From: Pyropia yezoensis
Taxonomy: Eukaryota > Rhodophyta > Bangiophyceae > Bangiales > Bangiaceae
Assembly: GCA_009829735.1 (NCBI GenBank)
Contig: CM020619.1
Span: forward strand, 15,319,816-15,383,815
Direction of reading: 5' to 3'
Length of the DNA stretch: 64,000 bases
The notes below the pieces were generated by a model, which did no database searches, was not told the origin of the DNA, and saw only the letters and a program-made list of their open reading frames with translations. A program made the position numbers and the translations under genes. Shown one piece after another: positions 1-11,000 of this stretch (positions within the stretch are counted from its first letter, which is position 1; the number at the start of each line of letters is the position of its first letter).

Positions 1-588
1 GGCCCGAGGGTCCGGCGAGAGCGCTTCCAGTGGTCCACCAATGGGCGCCCAGCCGCGCCGGCACACCATGGCCTGACCAGCCACGTGCGTTTCGTCGAGG
101 ACGACGATGCAGCGATCTGGGACTTGACGGTACAGCCGACAAAAAGCCACCCTGAACTCCTGCGACCTGTCCAGCGCCAGTCGCTCGACCTGCTTCACCG
201 AAAATCCGATCTTGTTCAGCATTCGAGACAGAGTGCTTGTCGACACTGGCCAGCTCTGCTCCCAGCCAGGCAGGCCCGCGAGCTTCCCAAATATTGCCTC
301 AATTTCCCGAAGAAACATTTCTGGGTGGGTGCGCACAAGGGTGTTGAGCGCCGCCAAAAACTCTGGATTGAAGACCGCGGCGTCCGCATGCGTGTTGTGG
401 ATGACATCATCGTTCCACGGGGAGCCGTGGCGCTCGAAATTGGCCCACCACTGCTTCGCAGCTGCAAGACTGCACCCGACGTGCTCCAAAATGGACGCCC
501 ATGATTTTCCTTGGCGCCGGTTCTCGATGACCTGCCATCGGATAGCAATAGGGTACATGGTTGTGTAGAGGAGGGAGGCTGAACGCAT
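1..588 (-). CDS. Mariner/IS630-type DDE transposase, 5' part
   Basis: The reading frame is open on the minus strand from ATG 588 (or ATG 558) through the left edge, so only the N-terminal ~195 residues are present. The first ~50 residues look like a helix-turn-helix domain (RWQVIENRRQGKSWASIL, then a W-rich recognition segment). A second HTH-like part includes STSTLSRMLNKIGFS. Then comes VVLDETHV, whose Asp should be the first catalytic residue of a DDE/D transposase, followed by RRGWAPIGGP, the typical downstream signature of Tc1/mariner and IS630 enzymes. It would cut and paste its own element at TA sites. An in-frame TGA near 675-680 closes the frame upstream. No frameshift is visible in the part present. 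The family call is strong; the exact subgroup and activity cannot be judged without the rest. Confidence 0.8.
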   Translation of the reverse strand, partial: MRSASLLYTTMYPIAIRWQVIENRRQGKSWASILEHVGCSLAAAKQWWANFERHGSPWNDDVIHNTHADAAVFNPEFLAALNTLVRTHPEMFLREIEAIFGKLAGLPGWEQSWPVSTSTLSRMLNKIGFSVKQVERLALDRSQEFRVAFCRLYRQVPDRCIVVLDETHVAGQAMVCRRGWAPIGGPLEALSPDPRA

Positions 589-1857
589 CAGCGCCGACAC
601 CCAATGTCCGAAAGTCGACTTGGTCTGGCGACTTGGCCTGGAACTGGCCACGACCGCCGGCGACCGAACTGGACCTACTACAGATATTTTTCAAATTCCA
701 TAATTGCGAAAATATATAGCGACAAAATGTTAATATCTTTAGATAACCGTCGCATAAAGGCGCGCTCGTCCCAGCGCGCGGTTCAGCAGAGGCTGTGCTG
801 CATCTCACGGGATCCGACGTCCAACCAGCAGAAAGTCCTCTTCCTGGGTAATCACGAAGGGCTCCGTGGAAGGACGAACCGGCCACGCGATAGCCACGAA
901 ATGAAGGCTCCTGCTCACAGACAGAGTGGAATCACGTCAGGCTAAGAAAGGCCCTTGCGGCCGTTCACTTCGCAGCCTGCCCCAGCGCGCCTAGAGACGC
1001 GGCAGAAGCGGGTCGCGCGAGCCCAGCGCCGTGGATTTTTGGATGCAAAAACGCATTTCGGGCCCAAGTAGCGAATTAGCACCGGGGAGACTGGTGCGAA
1101 GAGGAATGCTTTGCGTCTGGCTGCATTTTCTTCGCGCTTAGTTCGTTTCAAAAGCATGTACATGCGTACATTGGCCAGAAGAGATATATATAGTTTTTTA
1201 TTAGTACCAGTGAAGGACTGAGGAGTCACGCAAGGTCCACATCAGCACCTGCGTCCCAAGCACAATCCAGGCGGCCCTGGAGGGCCTGGTGTCGCAACAG
1301 CGGTGGACGGCGCGATCTCAGCCGAGGTTGATTTTCGGCCGGTCAGTCAGCACACATCTCTGCTCCGGCTGGCGTCACAGGCATCACTGAAGCCCGGCGG
1401 CCAGGTCTGCACCTGGTCCTTCTCGGGTGCACGACTGCGGCAGGAACAGGTGCATGATCGGCCTCCCTGCCAAGCAAGTTTCTGTCCGCTGGACCGGAGA
1501 ATGGCTCTGAGCCACACACAGCGAGCTGGGGTCGCGCCCGTCCTTGGTCTTCATGCTTTTTTCGTTCCGCGCCAGACACGAATAGAGCACCCCACTCCCT
1601 GGGTGGTGTGCTGCAGCCTGATTAGGTCCCCAGTCTTCCATATCTTTTGGCAATGTTCCGCTGCTTTTGCAGGGACACGGGGTTGGGACGTGAAGCCATC
1701 TCGCGGTCAATATTGTGCAGCGAATGAGAGGCACCCATTGTGCACGAGTGCTGACGAATTGCCTGGCAATTTACAGCTTCCACGCACGTGCCAGGCATGT
1801 GGTGCACACGAATTGCACGTTCACGACAGCGACACGTCTACTTTTTAGGGGATGCAC
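589..1857. other. No gene seen; AT-rich patches beside the transposase
   Basis: This stretch has short AT-rich patches (about 680-750 and 1150-1205) inside otherwise GC-rich DNA. They could be the non-coding end of the transposon at 1-588. I could not identify a terminal inverted repeat because the other end lies outside the window. No ORF here has a recognisable domain. Confidence 0.4.
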
Positions 1858-2306
1858 AATAGGGGGGCAACACGTGCCATGCAAGGGGCGGCAGGCCACT
1901 AGCCTGATCCGTTCCTCCCCCTGCATTTGGGTCCGTATTCCCTAAGTTTGGGATAGTTAGCTTAGTAGTAAATCCAACTTGGATTTGAGGGTTTTCTGCA
2001 TTTATCGTCTTGAATTTTCGTGTGGCCCGGTGGGCAGGTGCTGGGGTGGGAGATTCTGAGTGGCGAGATTCTGAGGGGACCCTGGGGGGATAAGGGGAGG
2101 GACAGCGGGGCTTGGCCCTGCTTCCCCGTCCCGACCAAGAAACTGTTGGACCACACACCATCTTCTTGTTTGTCAGTGAGGGGATTGCCCCACAACAGGG
2201 ATAGAGTGTGTGCGACTTGCACTTCTTCCGGCTCCCCCGACACGGGAGGCAGCCCTTGTACACCGCCCCAACTTGGGTGTCGCGTGGGCGAGAGGTTTTT
2301 GCCACA
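1858..2306 (+). repeat. Truncated solo LTR of retroelement family A
   Basis: The stretch matches the LTRs at 30198-30668, 39106-39577 and 43455-43925, in the orientation of the last one. It ends exactly at the family terminus TTTTTGCCACA (2306). At the left it loses the first ~20 bp, so the usual TGTGGCA start is missing. No internal retroelement sequence follows, so it is a solo LTR fragment. The complementary strand contains the cysteine-rich peptide frame seen in the other copies. Confidence 0.85.
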
Positions 2307-2844
2307 GCTTCTTCTGACCCCACCTCTCTTCTCTCCCCCTCTTTGTCCCCCTTGCGCTACCACCACCGGCAGCGTCATGCAATATAGTTTCGCGGAAGGC
2401 GACACCGCGCAAAAAGAGAGGCATGGCGCACGACGTTTGCGGCGACGCAGCCTCACGGCGAATCATGGTGGTGGGCGGGATAGCGAGCGATGCTTGGCTT
2501 CGTGGTGGCAGGACAACGCACCAGCTGGCTGTCGCGGATCGCTCATGATTGTGACTCCATTCCCATGACCTTCCCTCGCGCCCCCGTCGCGGCCTAGGTA
2601 CAGGACACTGCAGCGGCTCAAGCAACGGCGGCGCGGCGGGCGCAGTGAGCCGTGGGGCAGAGAGGACCATCGCGGATTGTGGGATTGGCTGGAGTGGTGG
2701 TTGTGGGGGGATGCAGGTCGGCGTCATCAGCAGTGGAGAGGCCGTCATCGGGGACGAGGAGGCCCAATGGGGCGTTCCGCTGCGGCCGACGGACGGAATC
2801 CTGGTCATCGAGCGACCTCATGAGGCTGAACAATATGACGTACG
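2307..2844. other. No gene seen
   Basis: Pyrimidine-rich sequence directly after the solo LTR, then ordinary GC-rich DNA. Overlapping open frames occur on both strands but none has a recognisable domain. Confidence 0.4.
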
Positions 2845-3699
2845 CTAGCTACAACATGCAAGAGAGCTCCTCGGCGTGTCCCTCTTGTACAAAAACAGGC
2901 ACCGTGATGGTGGGGTGCCGATGGTGTTGCTCTTCGCGCCATCCACATCACCAGCAAGATGATGCGCTCTCCAAACGAAAATAGAAGGGCTTGGGCCCAG
3001 CCCACGTACGCACTCCGCATCGACAGTCTTGGAGACCAAGCCATCTACGTACGACTGAGTGGACACGTCAAGCTCATCACTCTCGCTTTCTGCAACGGGA
3101 ACTCTCTTGCCCATCACGTCTCGCCCTAGCAACAGCCGCTCCCGCCCGTTGTCCTCAACCGGGCGCTGCACGATGGATCGGCGCAGCTTTGTGGTCTTGT
3201 TCCTCAGGAAGGCGCGAGATAGGCACGCCTTCGTCAGCTCACCAGGCACGTTCAAGGCCTTGAGTAAATGAGCAGAGTCTGCCACTCTGGCGACGCAAGT
3301 CAGCAGCGCAGCCGCGTCCAGGTCACTCTCCAAATCGATATCGCACAGGCGGAGGATGTGAACAAAATCTGGGCGGCTGCAACCATGCGTCACAGTGAGG
3401 CTCACCCGCTCGCCCGAGTCACACTTGGGGATGGGCGGGAGCTTGCGAATTCGCACCAAGAAGCTGCTGCGCAAGCAAACCTGCACCTGCAGGCGACAGT
3501 CGTTGTCAGCAGCCTGCGTCAGCGCAAACCGTTCCTCCTGGAAGCTGCCAAGCAGCGCTCGCGCCACGTTGGCCTCACGACGGGCGGTGGAGATGGCCGC
3601 CTGCACCTCTTCTTCGCGGACAAGCAGCACCGCCAGCTGGGTCCTAATAACGTCAATGCCCATATCACGGGGGCACCGCCGCCCAGTCGAGATTTTCAT
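2845..3699 (-). CDS. Hypothetical protein, 284 aa
   Basis: An uninterrupted frame runs from ATG 3699 to a stop at 2845. The N-terminal third is rich in Glu/Arg/Ala (REEEVQAAISTARREANVAR) and may form a coiled coil. The middle is mixed alpha/beta in composition, and an acidic patch (SESDELDV) lies around residue 210. There is no signal peptide, membrane segment or known catalytic motif. I do not recognise a family. It lies near transposon remnants and could be a mobile-element accessory protein, or a chance ORF in GC-rich DNA. The composition is more protein-like than most shadow frames nearby. Confidence 0.45.
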   Translation of the reverse strand: MKISTGRRCPRDMGIDVIRTQLAVLLVREEEVQAAISTARREANVARALLGSFQEERFALTQAADNDCRLQVQVCLRSSFLVRIRKLPPIPKCDSGERVSLTVTHGCSRPDFVHILRLCDIDLESDLDAAALLTCVARVADSAHLLKALNVPGELTKACLSRAFLRNKTTKLRRSIVQRPVEDNGRERLLLGRDVMGKRVPVAESESDELDVSTQSYVDGLVSKTVDAECVRGLGPSPSIFVWRAHHLAGDVDGAKSNTIGTPPSRCLFLYKRDTPRSSLACCS

Positions 3700-5126
3700 A
3701 GCGCTGTGGACTTCTCTTCGTGCGCGGGTCACGTCTGTGACCACGGAGACGGGCTGGTTACTGGTGCTCTGCTGCCTTTGCCACCCCCGCCGAGGCGCTG
3801 GTGCTACAAGAGACGATCCTTGTGGTAGTTACGTCACTTCCGAAGGCGAGGAGGTGGATTGGGAGTGGCCGCAGGGGCAGGTTGAGCAGGCCTAAGGAAG
3901 CTAGTGCGCCGAGAAAAGGCTGGGGTGTGATGCATGGGGGCGGGCAGCACAAGAAAGCAACCGGGTCTTAGCTTGGCAGTATGTAAGGTCAGTCGGCGGA
4001 GACTTCCGCACGCACGCCGCCCAACCCTACGCCCACACCGCACCGCACACACTGCTAGCGGCGGTCGCGCACTCGTAGAAGACGGTGCGGCCTCCGGGGA
4101 AGAAGAAGGGTGTCGAGGGTGTAGGGGTGTGTAGTGGGGGTGAGCTTGACGACGGTGGGCAGGTGGTCGAAGGTAAAGTGGTCTTTGCTTGGGGTCTCGG
4201 GTTCGATGGATGATGGTCTGCCCCTCTCCTCCCTCTCCCCTCGCCCTCGGTCACTCGGTACATATACCCTCGGGGGTCTCTCAGAAAGCCCTCCGCGTAG
4301 TCCCTCAAAGGTCGGGCACCAGGTGCCCTGAAATCGGCGGGGGCGGTCACCCCCTTTCTCACAGGGCGTGTTCAGAGGGGTTCCATGGCCGTCCGAGGAC
4401 CCAGCGTCGGCACGGGCGCATGGCGTGGCCATGCGACCCTCTGGAACCACGGATGGCGGTCTCGAGTTGGTCCGGATGGCAGCCTCGGATGGAGGCCCCG
4501 AATGGAGGCCCCAAATGGAGGCCCCGGATGGAGGACTCGGATGGAGGCTTCGGATGGAGGCCCCGGATGGAGGCTTCTACGTTTGGTGTCAAGCCTCCTC
4601 GGTGTCGGCCACATTGACACGCCGCCTTGTTACGTTGTCGTGTCCGCATACAGTGTTGGCCTCAACGTAGAGCCGTCAGCGTCATGGTGCATTGTCATGG
4701 CAGGGACACGTGGAGTTGAACCTTGAATGTTTAGGATCAAAAGAGGGCGCCGAAATCCGCTCGGCCACGGGCCAATCTTGGCGACCGTGGCTGTCTGCTG
4801 ATATTTAGTCCGCCGGTCCGTGGGTAATTCTGAGCGAGTCAGGAGGAATCGAGCTGTAAGGATTTAGTCCTTACACAGTCGTTCCGTCAGTCGCAGCCGT
4901 GGCCCGAGCACGTGAACAGGCCAGGTTGTGGTGGGGTGGGGAGGGCGCCCGAGCAGTGGTGAGCGGAGGCGGAGCGCGACCAAGCTCCGGCCGCTCACCT
5001 CATGTGCACATACGGAGACTAGTCCCTCGCCCGAATTCGAGGTCACCGGAAAGCAGGTCTTTGTAAACTGTACACAAATGTTTATCAGTATCTTCGATTT
5101 ACTTATCCCCATTCATACTCAAGCAC
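3700..5126. other. Intergenic; minisatellite inside
   Basis: No convincing gene. It contains the 15-bp minisatellite listed separately and, at 4700-4785 on the minus strand, a sequence with tRNA-like A-box (TGGCCGAGCGG) and B-box (GGTTCAACTCC) motifs that does not fold into a complete tRNA. Confidence 0.4.
4477..4578. repeat. 15-bp tandem repeat, about 7 units
   Basis: The unit is close to GGATGGAGGCCCCGA, repeated with point changes (CCC to ACT or CTT) about seven times. The period is a multiple of three, so open frames run through it on both strands, giving five-residue peptide repeats that are probably not translated. Confidence 0.85.
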
Positions 5127-6026
5127 TTGGCCACTCCGGCACATCCCCCAGTTCCCCGCCACGTCTTGCGACTCTTTGACTGCGTCTTCCATACGCACAT
5201 CGCCGCCGCACCGGCACCCATTCCTCTTGACGTGCCTAGTCCGGAGCTTCCGTTTGCGCGCATGGGCCACCTGCCTACCGCCTTCGCAGATGACCAGACG
5301 GAGACCTGCTGCCCTCTCAGACTTGCCTTCAGCTGCAGGTCTGCTGCTGCCTCGCGACAGTCACCTTCTGGGAAATCCTCAACGAGTCGACTTCCAGAAT
5401 GCTACGTCTTGTGGGGATTGCGCCGTCGAACTCTGTTGCTCCGCCACTCAAGAGGGCAAGACGAAGGACCACTACTCCTGCATCTGCCTGGCCGGCAGCC
5501 CTTCCGCTTGCTAAATCGGCCCATCTGCGAACCAGGGTGGAAGTCGTCGGGAGTGGTGGCGATGGTCGCGGTGAGGCGTCAGGCTTCTCCGGGTCGATGG
5601 AAGATGCGGCTGACCCTATGCAAGGTGATAATTCATCCGCTGGCGTTGAATTCCTTGCACAGGTCGAGATTGAAGCAGAATTGGGCGAAGCGCTCAGTGG
5701 TGGTGCGGAGAGCATGGCAGTGCCACCGACTGCGCCTGTCGAGACCGCGGACGGCATCCTGCCACCGGTGCCGGATGTTCCCGTGGAGTTCAACAAAGCT
5801 GTGTATTGCGCCTCAGACTCTGCTGAGAGCGACGTCACGGACGACATATTTCCCATGGATTGGTCAGACGAGGAGCACCCCGACAACGTCTCACACGACG
5901 GCAGCTTTGGCTACGTGTCTCCTCCAAAGGCGGTGCTCTCCTTGTTCACGTTCACGATGGTGACAGTGCTTTGTACGACAAAGGTGCCGCAGGTACCAAC
6001 TGGACGGCCAACGATACTGCTGCTGG
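5127..6026 (+). pseudogene. Interrupted ORF of a probable Tnp2-like transposon, left part
   Basis: An acidic frame (5399-6026) runs straight into the left end of retroelement B1. When the 9-kb insertion and one copy of its GCTGG duplication are mentally removed, the frame continues at 15054 for about 40 codons. The protein is Ser/Asp/Glu-rich (DFGYVSPP-type segments, acidic stretch before residue 190 of the frame) with no domain I can name. An overlapping frame (5176-5514) has a cysteine cluster (CGDCAVELCC). The Tnp2-like ORF on the same strand at 15615-16400 suggests these are N-terminal parts of that element. That link is inference. Confidence 0.4.
6022..6026 (+). repeat. Target site duplication of B1, left copy
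   Basis: GCTGG immediately before the left LTR of B1. The identical 5 bp follow the right LTR at 15049-15053. A 5-bp duplication is usual for Ty3/Gypsy integrases. Confidence 0.9.
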
Positions 6027-6431
6027 TGTGGAGTAAGTGTTGACCAATGAAAGGATATGGGACCGACCGACGCCCGGAAGGCAAAGAGACAGCTATTACC
6101 ATAAAGGCAAAGAAGACAATCCTTTAGCTCTCAGACGTTCGATGGGGAGCAAGCGGGCCGAACGGCGGCGGCGAGCCCCCACGTCGCAGATATGGGCGAA
6201 ATAACATGCTGGTCGAGAGACCGAGCGGAGGCCGGACGGCCGATCGCTACGAGCATGGCAATCAACATAAAAGATCTCTCCAAGGCAAGGACAGATAAAC
6301 AATACAAAACAAAAGTAGTCCCCCAAAGGGCGAGCCACAAGTGGGCCCATACCGACAAGGTTGGGGCCACCAGTCAGGGGGCTACTAGCCAGACAATACC
6401 GGAATTCGGTACAAAGGGCGGATATGCTACA
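6027..6431 (-). repeat. B1 3' LTR
   Basis: 405 bp, nearly identical to 14643-15048 and related to 44351-44756. Ends are TGTGGAGTAAG and GGATATGCTACA, an imperfect short inverted repeat beginning TG and ending CA. Confidence 0.92.
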
Positions 6432-8043
6432 TACTCCCGTTGCAAGCTTCGAGCCGTCCCGGCGAGATCCGGTCGGGTGCAAGTTGCTGCCGGTTGTGCC
6501 CTGTGTGGGCGGGGAGGCTCTGGGCGCGGCCTCCAGCAAGCGTGCCGGGGTCGCGCCAGCACCGGTTGGTGCTTCCAGAAGCTTCGGTCCAGTGTGGCCG
6601 TGGTGTGGCCCACTGCTTGCCTCGCGCCGGTCGCGGAGCGGCGCGCCACGTTACATAGTGCAGTGCACTACGTGGTCAAGGACCAGGTTGTTGAACCGCG
6701 GCCAGTTGGCCTCCCGGGGATAGCCTGACGGGCGGGAAGGTGTGGTCGCTGGCGAGTTGGCCATCGATCTCGTGTTCACCTGTCGGCGTGTTGGGCCGTT
6801 GTTTACGTGCAGGCCGTGTGGTCTTCCCGTGTTGACTCGGCGGAGTACCGCGTGGTTCTCGGGTCACGGCCGGTTGGCCCTCCCGTGCGTTGGCTCGACA
6901 CGCGGGTGCAAGGGCGTGTGGTCCCTGACCTGTCGGCCATGGTCTGACACGTTTGCCAGTCGGCACCTTGAGCTGTTGCTTGAGTGCGGGTAGCGCCGTT
7001 GTGCTACGGCCGGGGAGGTTCGAGGTTGACGGCCAGTTGGCCACGTTCCTACGCGTTGCCTGTTGGCATCATCCAGCCATAGGTTACGTTGCGTGGTGAC
7101 GGGCGGCCAAGGCGGCAAGGGTGGCCAAGTGGTGTACGTACGGCGGGGGTCAAGGGCGGCCAAGCGCCAAGGGCGGCCAAGGTGGGCGGCCAAGCGGCAA
7201 GGGCGACTAAGGGGCAAGGGCGGCCAAGCGGCAAGGGCGACCAAGGGGCAAGGGCGGCCAACGCAAGCGGCCAAGCGGCAAGGGTGACCAAGGCGGGCGG
7301 CCAAGCAGCAAGGGCGACCAAGGGGCAAGGGTGGCCAAGGTGCGCGTCCAAGCGGCAAGGGCGACCCAGGGGCAAGGGCGGCCAAGGTGGGCGCGAGGTT
7401 GCCGGCCAGTCGGCCACGTCCCCACGCTTCTCCTCTTGGCATTGTATCAGTCGTAGACTTCTTTGCGCGTCGACGGGCGGCCAAGGCGGCACAGAGGGCA
7501 TTTGGCAAGGTCGGTGTGGGTGGTTGCCCACGGCCCTCGCGGGTGTGGCGGGCAAGGTTGTTCCGGTGGCCGCCGGTGGTGTGGCCGGAGCTCCGATGAG
7601 TGCGTGGAGGCCGCTCGGCCGGTAGTGGATCACAATCGTAGCCCACGGTAGACCAACATGGTCGATGGTCGGTAGACCAAGACGATACTCGCATCACGTC
7701 GTCAGTTTAAGCGTGCTTTGTGGACCATGATGGTCAAACGACCTGGTCCGCGACCCTCAAAGAGGTCGTTCCGCAAAAGATGCGACGACGCCGGAGGTCG
7801 CGAAGAAGACGCCGAGCTTGGTGCCTCTTTTGCACCGGCGTCACGGTGAGGACGGTAGATCCGTCGACGAAGAAGACGGTGACGTCGACGGGTTGGAACC
7901 CAGGATCTTCAGGTTAAAATTCGTACGCGATGCCAAGTAGGCAACAACGTCAGTATTGACTGAAGTGAGAATTTGAGCAAACGTATTCATCATGCTCAGC
8001 CCAGATGGCGGTGCGTTGAGCCAGGTGCCACTTGGCTAGCCCG
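6432..8043 (-). other. B1 3' non-coding region
   Basis: Lies between the chromodomain ORF and the 3' LTR. It holds the tandem repeats at 7089-7420. No long frame with a recognisable domain exists on either strand. Unlike family A, there is no antisense ORF here. The purine tract next to the LTR is short and weak. Confidence 0.6.
7089..7420. repeat. Imperfect ~17-18-bp tandem repeats in B1
   Basis: Units alternate between forms close to GGCGGCCAAGCGGCAAGG and GCGACCAAGGGGCAAGG. The array is irregular, with several spacers. It lies in the 3' untranslated part of B1 and produces Leu/Ala/Pro-rich shadow frames on both strands. Confidence 0.8.
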
Positions 8044-11000
8044 TCAGTCTTGCTTGTGCTTGAGTCTTGTGCGCTTGCACTGGAACAGGAAGGCAGTCTT
8101 TGCCCATTCCGTTGTCGTTGCGTTAGACTTGAGCAGCGGCATGAGTACTTTATACTGTTGACAGAGCCCCTTAGCTCTTGCGAACCATGTGGCGTGTTCC
8201 CAACGTGGGGTGACCAGGAGTGTGTCCTTTGGACTGGTTTGTATCTCTGCGACCACCTGCTCGAGAGTGTGGGTGCCGGGTATCCTCAGGCAGATGCCTT
8301 GTGAATGGGGTTGCTCGTGGGAAGTGACGTGCTTTTCGGGTTGATAACTCAAACGGCCATAGTGCCTTGTGAGTTCCGGAAGTTCTCCGAGTGGTCCCCA
8401 TGTGGGGAAGGTGAAGTTCCGACATGCTGAAGGCAATGTTGACTTCATGTAGTACACAGGAATGTTCTCATGAACAGAGCGGTCTGCGTTGTCCCATTGG
8501 ACATTAGCCTGTACCACCCCCCATGGGTCGACGTAGACCGCGAGGATGTTGGGCTGCCAAATAGTGGCGCTAGGGCAAGTGAGTGCGGCAAGTCCAGTTG
8601 CCAAGGCGACCCTGGTGGTCGGCTTGCGTGGTTTTCGCCACGTGTATCCAGGTATTTCTACCTTATTGGACCTCGAATGTCGAACGACTAAGTTACGTGG
8701 CAGGTTTTCAACCGGCTCCCACGTGTCATCCTTGGGAGTGTAGTCATACCATCGCACCTTGAATTCGTAGGAATCACCAGTCTTACGATGAGACACGAGC
8801 TTGTCGATGATTTACTCGTCGTGGACAGTCGGCTCGGGTCGTGGTTTGTCAAACCCATCGAGCAGTGGGTGCGGTGCGGACTCTTCCGCGTCGTCCGGGC
8901 GTGGTGCCGCAGTGGCGTGGTCGCTGTTGATGCGCTTCTCGATTCCATCGACGTGGATGACGAACGTTGACTCGTCGGCGTCGACGACGATGAACGGCCA
9001 AATGGCCTTGCTCTGCAGCTTATTAGCTCGTTGGTGGTTTGTGGTGTAGACATAGTCACCGATCTTGATCTTACGGTTGCGATCCCCAATGTGTGCATCG
9101 AAGTTACGCTCGTAACGTTGTTGCGTCTTTGTAAGCGCTTTGACAACGGCGGGTATCTGCAGTCTCAGTCGGGCCATGAACTCTCGCTTCCTTGCGAGTG
9201 GGGAGCCGTCACTCAGCGTGCCGCGCGGGGTGAGGGGTGTGCCAGGTGGCAAGTTGCGGACTGACAAGTTCGGCACGCGACGTGGTATGACCAGTTCGAA
9301 TGGAGCCAGTCCTGTGGACCGATGTGGTTGGCTGTTGTAAGCCATGGTCAGGACGGGCAGAAGCTCGTCCTAGCGCTTGGGGTTCTCCGTGACGTAGTGT
9401 CGAAGTTGGGTAGCAATCGTCCGATTGTACCTTTCCACTTGACCATTGGTCTGCGGGTGGTACGCGGTAGTGCGCACCGTCTCAACACCGAGTACCTTCA
9501 TCACAGCGATGAAGAAGTTCGACATGAACTGTGGGCCTTGATCGGACAAGATCTTGTCCGGGGGTCCATAGCACGCGATCCAGTGGTCAATAACGGCGGA
9601 TGCAACCGGGATGGCAGTGATGGTCTTCAGTGCTATGCACTTGGTGAGCTTGGCGAACCGGTCGGTAATGACTAAGATGAAGCGGTGTCCGCTCTTGCTC
9701 GCAGGCAACGGGCCAAGAATGTCAATTGACAACTCGGTCAATGGTTCCGAAGCTGGGAACAGGGTGAGTGGTGTCGTATGCTTTCGCAGCGCCAACCGGT
9801 TTTGTGCACAAGTGGTGCAGTTGGTGATAGTGCTGTGCATATCAGATATCATGGACGGCCAGTAGAACTTCCTTCTCATGGTGAAGTACATCTTGTTCAT
9901 GCCCGGGTGGGCGGCAGTGGTGGCCATGTGTTGGAGCTTCCAGATGTTTTCTTGTTGCGACTTGGGTATGACCAGTTGGTTTTCATAGGTTGTCTTGCGA
10001 CGCAGCGCGTTGTTGTCGTCAATGATGAACGTCTTGTGACCTCCTTTGGCGATGCTGTCCATGATTGACTTGCAGAAATCATCTGATTGCTGCTTGTCTA
10101 TGACATCGTAGTAGTCGACGGGTGTCGGGTCGGACTTACCCGTGTGCCGATGGGTTTGAACGCTGTGTGCCGTCTGGGCAACCGCCAGGCATGGAATGTC
10201 ATCGTTCATGGGTTCAGTAACCGCGTTGTTGTCCGCTCTGGACAGAAAATCGGGCAAGTGGTGGCTGGCACCAGGCTTGTACTTGAGTTCGAAGTCAAAC
10301 TCCGCCAGGCGCATACGCCATCGCATTAGTCGTCCGCTTGAATCGGTAGTGCTGTATATCCAGCTAAGGCTCTGGTGGTCCGAGCGGATCACAAAGCGTT
10401 GACCTTCGAGAAAGTGCCTCAGTTTGAGGGCAGCCGACACGGTGCCTAGGCATTCTCTCTCCGTTGTGGAGTAGTTGAGCTCTGCTGTGTTAAGTGCTCG
10501 GCTCCAATAACCAACAGGTTGTAGGTTGCTGTCATCGTCCGATTGGAGTATCTTGCACCCAAGTTGGTACGCACTTGCATCGACATCCAGTGTCAGTTGA
10601 CGTCCGGCCTTTGGTAAGGCTAAGATGGGAGGGTGCACCAGGGCGTCACGGAGGTCTTCGAAGGCGGCCTGCTCCTCATCTGAGGGTGGCGCCAAGTCCG
10701 GTGGGACTTCCTTCTTTGGCAACGCGTTGAGCAGTCGTGCTCGCTTAGTGAAGTCGACTACAAATCGTCGGTAGACGTTGCACATGCCGAGAAAACTCTT
10801 GAGTTGGGTCTTGGTCTTGGGGATGTCGCGTGAAGCAGCGCTTCCGTGTTCTTGTTTAGAACGTGGAGTTTGCCAGGTGTTATGCTGTGGCCGAGGTAAT
10901 CCACCTCGTTGGGGAACCACTTGCACTTCTCAAGATTGAGGGTAACGCCCGCTTCCCTCAGTCGGGTGAGGACGGTGTCTACATCATGGATGTGTTGTTT

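Noticed and set aside
2020..2568. 182-codon plus-strand ORF over the solo LTR
   Set aside because: It lies within LTR sequence and the opposite frames are equally open; similar shadow frames appear over all LTR copies.
7089..7420. CRISPR-like array
   Set aside because: Units are adjacent and imperfect with no unique spacers of constant length, and the genome is eukaryotic.
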